DNA from: Bacillota bacterium
GTDB lineage: Bacteria; Bacillota; Clostridia; Tissierellales; Tissierellaceae
Assembly (NCBI GenBank): GCA_030602225.1
Contig: JAUWAD010000009.1
Span: forward strand, 1-39,172
Length of the DNA stretch: 39,172 bases
Direction of reading: 5' to 3'
Below, piece after piece: positions 32,965 to 39,172 of this stretch; the first letter of the stretch is position 1; every line of letters begins with the position of its first letter. A program made the translations under genes and the position numbers. Under the pieces are notes generated by a model, which was not told where the DNA came from, made no database searches, and was given only the letters and a program-made list of their open reading frames with translations.

Positions 32965-34882
32965 AATAAATGGAAATGGTAATGGTAATGGTAGACATTA
33001 TACAGCCAATGAAATTCAGGTTTTAACAGGTCTTGAACCAGTTAGAAAAAGACCAGGAATGTATATTGGTAGCACTGGTCCAAAAGGACTGCACCATCTG
33101 GTATATGAGGTTGTAGATAATAGTGTTGATGAAGCATTGGCTGGTATTTGTGACACTATAAATGTTATCATTCATGAAGATAATTCAGTGTCGGTAGAGG
33201 ATAATGGTAGTGGTATACCAGTTGAAACACATCCTCAAACTGGTAAATCAACAGTTGAAACAGTTCTTACAATTCTTCATGCTGGAGGTAAATTCAATAA
33301 TTCGGCATATAAGGTTTCGGGCGGACTTCACGGTGTAGGTGTTTCAGTAGTTAATGCTCTTTCTGAATGGTTAGTTGCAAAAGTAAGAAGAGAAGGAAAA
33401 GAGTATATGCAATCATTTAGCAGAGGAGAAGCAAATACTGAGTTGCAGTGTATTGGTGATGCAAAAACAACGGGAACTACCATACACTTTAAACCAGATG
33501 ATCAAATTTTTGAAACTATTGTTTATAGTTTTGAAACCCTTGAATTTAGATTTAGAGAGATGGCATTTTTAAATAAAGGCATAAAAATTACATTAGAAGA
33601 CAGAAGAACTGACACGAGGAAGGATTTTCACTACACTGGCGGTATAAAGTCTTTTGTTGAATATATTAATAGAAATAAGAATTCACTTCACAAAAATGTA
33701 ATATATTTTGAAGCTGAGAAAGATTTTACAACAGTTGAAATAGCTATGCAGTATACTGATGGATACAGTGAAAATGTATTTACTTTTGCTAATAACATTA
33801 ATACAGCAGAAGGCGGATCACATCTATCAGGATTTAGGTCAGCATTAACAAGAACTGTAAATGATTATGCTAGAAAATATGGTTTCTTAAAGGATAAGGA
33901 TGAAAATCTATCAGGAGAAGACATAAGAGAAGGTATGTCAGCCATAGTTTCAGTTAAATTACCAGAACCTCAGTTTGAAGGTCAAACTAAGGGAAAACTT
34001 GGAAACAGTGAAACTAAAGGTATAGTTGAAAGTTTAACCAATGAGTATCTATCTAATTTTATGGAAGAGAATCCAAAAATATCAAAAGTAGTCCTTGATA
34101 AAGCTATAAGTGCACAAAGAGCAAGGGAAGCAGCAAGAAAAGCTAGAGATTTAACTAGAAAAAGAAGTATTTTTGATAATACTCCTCTACCAGGCAAACT
34201 TGCAGATTGTCAATCCAGTGACATAAATGAAACAGAAATATTCATCGTCGAGGGTGACTCAGCAGGTGGTAGTGCTAAGCAAGGAAGAGACAAAAAGTTC
34301 CAAGCAATCCTACCACTTAGAGGTAAGATAATGAATGTTGAAAAAGCTAGACTAGATAAAATCCTTGGATTTCAGGAGATAAAGTCTATGATAACCGCAT
34401 TTGGAACAGGTATTGGTGAAGATTTTTCTTTAGAGAGATTAAGATATGGAAAAATCATAATAATGACCGATGCCGACGTGGATGGAGCTCATATAAGAAC
34501 TTTGTTATTAACATTCTTCTATAGGTATATGAGAGAATTAATAGATAATGGAAACATTTATATAGCTCAACCTCCATTGTATAAAGTAACCAAGAATAGA
34601 AAAGAGTATTACTGTTATACAGATAGGGATTTAGATATACTTCTTAATGATATTGGTAGAACTGGATATCAAATTCAAAGGTACAAAGGTCTTGGAGAGA
34701 TGAATGCTGATCAACTTTATGATACTACAATGGATCCGAACCAAAGGGTATTACTTAAGGTGAGTGTTGATGATGCAGTTGCGGCAGATGAAGTATTTAC
34801 AACACTCATGGGTGATAAAGTTGAACCGAGAAGAGAATTCATTGAAGAAAATGCTAAGTATGTTAAGAATCTTGACATCTAG
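32954..34882 (+). CDS. gyrB: DNA gyrase subunit B
   Basis: A complete 642-residue GyrB. The GHKL ATPase has [25 protein letters not shown] and [15 protein letters not shown]. The TOPRIM domain has [31 protein letters not shown] and [20 protein letters not shown]. The C-terminal tail is [20 protein letters not shown]. It is the ATP-driven half of gyrase. The N terminus carries an Asn-Gly repeat (NGNGNGNG) coded by tandem AATGGT-like units. The SD is GGAGGG. Confidence 0.98.
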   Translation: MTNEINGNGNGNGRHYTANEIQVLTGLEPVRKRPGMYIGSTGPKGLHHLVYEVVDNSVDEALAGICDTINVIIHEDNSVSVEDNGSGIPVETHPQTGKSTVETVLTILHAGGKFNNSAYKVSGGLHGVGVSVVNALSEWLVAKVRREGKEYMQSFSRGEANTELQCIGDAKTTGTTIHFKPDDQIFETIVYSFETLEFRFREMAFLNKGIKITLEDRRTDTRKDFHYTGGIKSFVEYINRNKNSLHKNVIYFEAEKDFTTVEIAMQYTDGYSENVFTFANNINTAEGGSHLSGFRSALTRTVNDYARKYGFLKDKDENLSGEDIREGMSAIVSVKLPEPQFEGQTKGKLGNSETKGIVESLTNEYLSNFMEENPKISKVVLDKAISAQRAREAARKARDLTRKRSIFDNTPLPGKLADCQSSDINETEIFIVEGDSAGGSAKQGRDKKFQAILPLRGKIMNVEKARLDKILGFQEIKSMITAFGTGIGEDFSLERLRYGKIIIMTDADVDGAHIRTLLLTFFYRYMRELIDNGNIYIAQPPLYKVTKNRKEYYCYTDRDLDILLNDIGRTGYQIQRYKGLGEMNADQLYDTTMDPNQRVLLKVSVDDAVAADEVFTTLMGDKVEPRREFIEENAKYVKNLDI

Positions 34883-34891
34883 GAGGAAAAT

Positions 34892-37312
34892 ATGGAAAAC
34901 GAAAGAGATAAGTTAATAGATATAAATATTGAAGATGAAATGAAAAATTCTTATCTGGACTATGCCATGAGTGTTATAGTAAGTCGTGCTCTTCCTGATG
35001 TAAGAGATGGATTAAAACCAGTACACAGAAGAATACTATATGCAATGAATGAACTAAATATGACCCCTGATAAGCAGTACAGAAAGTCTGCTAGAGTTGT
35101 GGGTGATGTATTAGGTAAGTTTCATCCACATGGAGATAGTTCGGTTTATGGTGCAATGGTAAGACTAGCTCAGGACTTTAACACTAGATATCTACTTGTT
35201 GATGGACATGGTAACTTTGGTAGTGTTGATGGCGATGGGGCTGCAGCCATGCGTTATACTGAGGCGAAGATGACTAAAATTGCCACAGAAATGCTTAGAG
35301 ATATAGAAAAAGAAACTGTAAACTTCATGCCCAACTTTGATGAAACATTGAATGAACCTGTTGTTTTGCCAAGTAGATTTCCAAACTTATTGGTTAATGG
35401 ATCATCAGGTATAGCAGTTGGTATGGCAACAAATGTTCCACCTCATAACTTAAGAGAAGTTATTGAAGGAATAGAAATGATGATAGATGAACCAGAAGTT
35501 GATGTGGATGATCTAATGAAGGTGATAAAGGGTCCAGATTTCCCAACAGGTGGAAGTATAATGGGAAAAGATGGAATAAGAAGAGCTTTTAGAACTGGTA
35601 GGGGAAAGGTAACGCTTAGAGCAGTTGCTGAAATAGAGGAATCCACTAGAGGTAGACATGCTATTGTAGTAACAGAGATTCCTTATCAGGTTAATAAATC
35701 AAATCTGATTGAAAAAATTGCAGAATACGTAAGAGATAAGAAATTAGAAGGAATATCAGATCTAAGAGATGAATCAGATAGAGAAGGTATGAGAATAGTA
35801 ATTGAGCTAAAAAGAGACTCAAATCCCAAGGTGGTTTTGAATAATCTATATAAGCATACTCAATTGCAGACAACTTTTGGAATCATTAATCTAGCCTTAG
35901 TCAATGGTGAGCCAAAAGTTTTAAATTTAAGGGAGATGATTTACTATTATTTAGAGCATCAAAAGGAGATAATAGTAAGAAGAACTAGATATGATCTAAA
36001 TAAAGCAGAAGAAAGAGCTCACATTGTAGAAGGATTAAGAATTGCCTTAGATAATATAGATCAGATTATTAAGATAATAAGGGGATCAAGTGATGATCAA
36101 TCAGCTAAAATAGCATTAATCGAAACGTTTGGTCTTTCAGAGAAACAAGCACAAGCAATACTAGATATGAGATTAAGAAGACTTACTGGCCTTGAAAGAG
36201 ATAAACTTGAAGAAGAATATGAGAATTTAATTAAGCTTATTAATAGATTCAGGGAGATATTGGCAAGTGAAAGACTAGTTTTAAATATAATAAAGGAAGA
36301 GCTTGTGGAAATAAAGGAAAAGTATGGGGATTTAAGAAGAACCAGAATAATGCCTACAGCTAATGAAATTAATATGGAAGATATGATAGAGGAAGAGGAT
36401 GTTGTTATTACTCTGACACATTTTGGATACATCAAAAGAATGCCTGAAGGAACCTATAGACCACAAAAAAGAGGTGGAAGGGGAATTGCAGCACTTTCAA
36501 AGAGAGAAGAGGATTTCGTAGAGGATCTATATATAACATCAACTCATAGCACAATACTATTCTTTACAAATAAAGGAAAAGTGTACTCATTAAAGGCATA
36601 TGAGATACCAGAGTCAAGTAGGACAGCTAAGGGAACAGCTATTGTAAATCTACTAAACCTAAATGGGGACGAGAAGATTTCAGCAATAATACCACTGTAT
36701 AAGTATAATCAAGATGACAATCTTGTATTTATAACAAAACAGGGAATAATAAAGAAAACCAGTATAGACCAATTTGAGAACATTAGAAAAACTGGTATAA
36801 TAGCCCTAACTCTTCATGATTCTGATGAATTAATGAGTGTTAAACTAACTTCTGGTAAGAATGATTTGATCGTTGTAACAAAAAAAGGTATGGCTATTAG
36901 ATTCTACGAAGATGATGTTAGAGTCATGGGAAGAAGTGCCATGGGAGTAAAGGGTATTACACTGGATACTAATGATCAGGTTGTTGCCATGGAAATAGTT
37001 GAAGATGACAAAACTCTACTTGTTATTTCTGAAAAAGGATTTGGTAAAAGAACAAACTTATCCGAATATAAAACTCAAAAAAGAGGGGGTAAGGGTCTTA
37101 TCACTTACAGCATAAAGGATAAGACAGGAGATATTGTATCCGCCAAGGTAGTTAGTGAACATGATGAAATACTGATGATATCATTAAATGGAACTATAAT
37201 CAGACTTGGAATAGGAGATATATCAATAATGGGTAGAAGCACCCAAGGTGTTACATTAATGAAGATGAAGGAAGATAAAGTTGTAGCTGTAGCAAAATAT
37301 GTAGAGGATTAG
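34892..37312 (+). CDS. gyrA: DNA gyrase subunit A
   Basis: A complete 806-residue GyrA: the breakage-reunion domain with catalytic Y122 in [10 protein letters not shown], then a beta-pinwheel C-terminal domain with a GyrA-box QKRGGRG near 530 and a second similar QKRGGKG later. The quinolone-determining region reads [14 protein letters not shown], with Ser83 kept but Gly at the position of E. coli Asp87. It follows gyrB by 9 nt with SD AGGAGG. A short hairpin overlaps its stop codon. Confidence 0.98.
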   Translation: MENERDKLIDINIEDEMKNSYLDYAMSVIVSRALPDVRDGLKPVHRRILYAMNELNMTPDKQYRKSARVVGDVLGKFHPHGDSSVYGAMVRLAQDFNTRYLLVDGHGNFGSVDGDGAAAMRYTEAKMTKIATEMLRDIEKETVNFMPNFDETLNEPVVLPSRFPNLLVNGSSGIAVGMATNVPPHNLREVIEGIEMMIDEPEVDVDDLMKVIKGPDFPTGGSIMGKDGIRRAFRTGRGKVTLRAVAEIEESTRGRHAIVVTEIPYQVNKSNLIEKIAEYVRDKKLEGISDLRDESDREGMRIVIELKRDSNPKVVLNNLYKHTQLQTTFGIINLALVNGEPKVLNLREMIYYYLEHQKEIIVRRTRYDLNKAEERAHIVEGLRIALDNIDQIIKIIRGSSDDQSAKIALIETFGLSEKQAQAILDMRLRRLTGLERDKLEEEYENLIKLINRFREILASERLVLNIIKEELVEIKEKYGDLRRTRIMPTANEINMEDMIEEEDVVITLTHFGYIKRMPEGTYRPQKRGGRGIAALSKREEDFVEDLYITSTHSTILFFTNKGKVYSLKAYEIPESSRTAKGTAIVNLLNLNGDEKISAIIPLYKYNQDDNLVFITKQGIIKKTSIDQFENIRKTGIIALTLHDSDELMSVKLTSGKNDLIVVTKKGMAIRFYEDDVRVMGRSAMGVKGITLDTNDQVVAMEIVEDDKTLLVISEKGFGKRTNLSEYKTQKRGGKGLITYSIKDKTGDIVSAKVVSEHDEILMISLNGTIIRLGIGDISIMGRSTQGVTLMKMKEDKVVAVAKYVED

Positions 37313-37330
37313 AGCCAAGCTCTTTTCCTT
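37310..37330 (+). terminator. Weak terminator after gyrA
   Basis: AGAGC (37311-37315), loop CAA, GCTCT (37319-37323), then TTTCCTTT. The stem is only 5 bp and begins in the stop codon, so readthrough into the next genes is possible. Confidence 0.4.
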
Positions 37331-37389
37331 TACATTCCAACATTTTTAGTATAAAATTACTATAAATCAAAGGATGGAGGGAAGAAATA

Positions 37390-37719
37390 ATGTCATTAAA
37401 TACAAAGGTAGATTTTAGTTTTGATAGAAATCTTTGGGTTGTAAAACCTATTGGAGAAATTGATATTTATACCTCATCTGTTTTTAAGGAAGAAGTAGTA
37501 AAAGCATATGAACAAAGAAAATCAGACCTACTGATAGATGGTGAGAATCTAGATTATATTGATTCGACTGGATTGGGAGCACTTATAAGTCTATTAAAGA
37601 TGATTCAAGATACTGAATTTAAGATTCATATAGAAAATCTTAAACCTAATATTAGAAAACTATTTGACATAACAGAATTAGATAAAGTGTTTGTCATCAG
37701 AGGTGACAACAATGAATAA
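37390..37719 (+). CDS. STAS-domain anti-sigma factor antagonist (RsbV/SpoIIAA-like)
   Basis: A 109-residue single STAS domain: VVKPIGEIDIYTSSVFKEEV, then the phosphorylation loop LDYIDSTGLGALISLL with Ser59, and TELDKVFVI at the end. Such proteins release a sigma factor by binding its anti-sigma factor when unphosphorylated. SD GGAGGG precedes the ATG. Its 3' end overlaps the next gene by 8 nt, implying coupled translation. It belongs to a three-gene module with the RsbW-like protein and a sigma factor. Confidence 0.88.
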   Translation: MSLNTKVDFSFDRNLWVVKPIGEIDIYTSSVFKEEVVKAYEQRKSDLLIDGENLDYIDSTGLGALISLLKMIQDTEFKIHIENLKPNIRKLFDITELDKVFVIRGDNNE

Positions 37720-38074
37720 TGATAATATATTTCTTAGAATACCCAATAAAGCCGACTATATTAGCTTAGTGCGGCTGATGTCTTCTGCAGTTGGAAATAA
37801 AATCGGTTTAAACATCGATGAGATTGAAGATTTGAAAGTAGCTATGGGAGAAGCGTGTGTACTATCTTTTGTTTCAGATGAAAATGAAGATATTGACATA
37901 ACTTACACTATATATCCAGAGAAACTCAAAGTTGTAATTAACAGAACAGGTGATGTGAAATCTGTGATGGAAGATACAAAGGAAGCTCAATTAGGAAAAA
38001 TGATTATTGAATCATTGATGGATGAGGTCTACTACACAGAAAATGAGATTGTTATTATTAAACTAATAGATTAA
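37712..38074 (+). CDS. RsbW/SpoIIAB-like anti-sigma factor lacking key ATP-site residues
   Basis: A 120-residue protein that follows RsbW in its first half (RIPNKADYISLVRLMSSAVG, then LNIDEIEDLKVAMGEAC) and at the end (LGKMIIESLMDEVYYTE). In active RsbW/SpoIIAB kinases the N box reads E-A-C-T-N; here it is E47-A-C-V-L51, so the Mg-binding Asn is missing. The G1-box Asp region reads INRTGD (Arg78 where Asp is expected), and the ATP-lid segment is short. It is about 30-40 residues shorter than typical RsbW. It probably still binds the sigma factor and the antagonist, but kinase activity looks doubtful. The ATG at 37712 has AGAGGTG upstream; a TTG 21 nt earlier is less likely. Confidence 0.82.
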   Translation: MNNDNIFLRIPNKADYISLVRLMSSAVGNKIGLNIDEIEDLKVAMGEACVLSFVSDENEDIDITYTIYPEKLKVVINRTGDVKSVMEDTKEAQLGKMIIESLMDEVYYTENEIVIIKLID

Positions 38075-38087
38075 GGATGGTAGTCCT

Positions 38088-38882
38088 ATGGCGAGTAAGC
38101 AGCATAACAGCAAAGAAAAAAACAATGGTTCAGATAAAGCCAATATCAAAGAGATGTTTAGGCAATATAAGACAAATCCTTCAAAGGACTTAAGGGATAT
38201 TCTTATTGAAAAACATCTCTATATTGCTGAGATATTGGCGAAAAAGTATGCAAATAGAGGAATTGACTATGATGATATTTATCAGGTGGCTAGTATTGGC
38301 TTGATTTATGCAATTGATCGATATGATATAGATAAAGGTTTTGAGTTTTCAAGTTTTGCAACTCCAACTATTATTGGAGAAATTAAAAAGTACTTCAGGG
38401 ATAAAGGATGGACAATTAGAGTTCCAAGGAGAATACAAGAACTTTCCAAGAAGATAAATAATGCAAAGGTACATCTATCTCAAGAACTTCAAAGAGTTCC
38501 CACAGTTGAAGATATTGCAAACTATCTTAATACAACTGAAGAAGAAGTACTTGAAGCTATGGAAGCAAGTAAGGTCTATACACCTCAATCTTTAGATGTA
38601 ACTTTTGATTCTCATAATGATGATAAGGAAGTTAATCTTGCAGAATTAATAGGAGAAGAGGACTTTTATTTTAGTAGAATTGAAAACAATGATTTCCTTG
38701 TAAAAACCATGGAAAAATTAAATGAAATGGAAAAGGAAATATTAATAGAGAGATATTTTAATAAGAAGACACAAGTTACTATTGCTAATAAGCTTGAAAT
38801 TTCTCAGATGACAGTATCAAGAATTGAAAAGAGGATACTAGAAAAGCTAAGAAAAGAAGTGGAAAGAACTATGATGGACTAG
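38088..38882 (+). CDS. SigB/SigF/SigG-family RNA polymerase sigma factor
   Basis: A 264-residue group 3 sigma factor. Region 2 is YANRGIDYDDIYQVASIGLI, then YAIDRYDIDKGFEFSSFA, with IIGEIKKYFRDKGWTIRVPR (region 2.4/3). Region 3 has VHLSQELQRVPTVEDIANYL, and region 4 ends TIANKLEISQMTVSRIEKRI. It lies 13 nt after its presumed anti-sigma factor. It could be a stress-type SigB-like factor or a forespore-type SigF/SigG paralogue; sequence alone does not decide. A terminator follows. Confidence 0.9.
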   Translation: MASKQHNSKEKNNGSDKANIKEMFRQYKTNPSKDLRDILIEKHLYIAEILAKKYANRGIDYDDIYQVASIGLIYAIDRYDIDKGFEFSSFATPTIIGEIKKYFRDKGWTIRVPRRIQELSKKINNAKVHLSQELQRVPTVEDIANYLNTTEEEVLEAMEASKVYTPQSLDVTFDSHNDDKEVNLAELIGEEDFYFSRIENNDFLVKTMEKLNEMEKEILIERYFNKKTQVTIANKLEISQMTVSRIEKRILEKLRKEVERTMMD

Positions 38883-38899
38883 ATTACAAGCGGTTAAAG

Positions 38900-38940
38900 T
38901 GCCCTTACAAGATATCTTGGAAGGGCATATTTATTTTTTG
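38900..38940 (+). terminator. Terminator of the sigma-factor operon
   Basis: TGCCCTT (38900-38906) pairs with AAGGGCA (38921-38927) around an inner CAAGA/TCTTG stem, followed by TATTTATTTTTT. Confidence 0.85.
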
Positions 38941-38961
38941 CTAAATATAGCTAAAAACCTA

Positions 38962-38990
38962 TTGACTTTTATATCTCTAAGAGTTAATAT
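38962..38990 (+). promoter_or_regulatory. Upstream rRNA operon promoter (P1)
   Basis: TTGACT (38962-38967), a 17-nt spacer and TAATAT (38985-38990). A further TTGACT at 38999-39004 has no -10 at correct spacing. Confidence 0.55.
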
Positions 38991-39040
38991 TATAAAAGTT
39001 GACTCCAATTTAAATATAATAAAAAAACTTTAAAAAGGTG

Positions 39041-39070
39041 TTGACTAAGGATTGGTATACATGGTATACT
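39041..39070 (+). promoter_or_regulatory. Downstream rRNA operon promoter (P2)
   Basis: TTGACT (39041-39046), an 18-nt spacer and TATACT (39065-39070), with AT-rich DNA upstream as in rrn promoters. Confidence 0.7.
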
Positions 39071-39076
39071 AATCAA

Positions 39077-39172
39077 GTCGCCTCAAGAGAGGACGACATG
39101 AACCTAGATAACTAAACAGTATGAGAACTTTGAATAAAACCAAGATTCAATTTTTTAAAAACAAATAATATG
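39077..39172 (+). promoter_or_regulatory. Leader of an rRNA operon, ending at about the 16S rRNA 5' end
   Basis: The leader starts with a hairpin (GTCGCCTC, loop AAGA, GAGG-A-CGAC; 39077-39097) right at the expected start of transcription. It continues with ACCTAGATAACTAAACAG, then GAACTTTGAATAAAAC, which resembles a Gram-positive boxA antitermination element. The final ATATG would be followed by AGAGTTTGATCC in a typical 16S gene; that part is outside the window. Confidence 0.6.

Overview
This window is the replication-origin region of a low-GC Gram-positive (Firmicutes) chromosome. The gene content fits Clostridia/Tissierellia: rpmH-rnpA-yidD-yidC-jag-mnmE-mnmG-rsmG-parA-parB run leftward from the origin, and dnaA-dnaN-yaaA-recF-gyrB-gyrA run rightward, with an anti-sigma/sigma trio after gyrA, AT-rich codon use and purine catabolism nearby. 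Genus cannot be fixed from the sequence alone; a Tissierellales-like anaerobe is my best guess.

Layout, left to right. 1-307: the N-terminal part of a TnpB (IS200/IS605-type) gene running off the left edge, with a right-end-like hairpin beside it. 339-14390: an accessory block for catabolism of allantoate and ureidoglycine: PucG, a divergent DAACS symporter, AllC, a small cupin, AllE, a PucR regulator, carbamate kinase (AllK), the oxamate carbamoyltransferase AllH-AllG-AllF, and a divergent LctP-type permease. 14403-20335: cell-envelope and housekeeping genes (LysM/G5/M23 protein, lipid kinase, DUF4446, cysteine-desulfurase-like enzyme, FchA-like cyclohydrolase, PhzF). 20356-28426: the conserved left origin arm, with parS sites flanking parAB. 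28427-30453: a bipartite oriC on both sides of dnaA, with a DnaA-trio type unwinding element between dnaA and dnaN. 30454-38882: the right origin arm and the RsbV/RsbW/sigma-like trio. 38941-39172: tandem promoters and leader of what is almost certainly a 16S-23S-5S rRNA operon, ending at about the 16S 5' end.

How the catabolic genes fit together (inference from family knowledge). AllC hydrolyses allantoate to (S)-ureidoglycine. AllE deaminates part of it to ureidoglycolate. PucG transaminates ureidoglycine with glyoxylate to give glycine and oxalurate. AllFGH phosphorolyses oxalurate to oxamate and carbamoyl phosphate, and AllK makes ATP from the latter. There is no ureidoglycolate dehydrogenase (AllD) in the window, so PucG is a plausible redox-neutral oxalurate source. 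Allantoinase and ureidoglycolate lyase are also not present here.

Most genes point away from oriC, so they are leading-strand. The exceptions are allE and the LctP-like permease, both in the catabolic block. Several starts are TTG placed 8 nt after a strong Shine-Dalgarno sequence.
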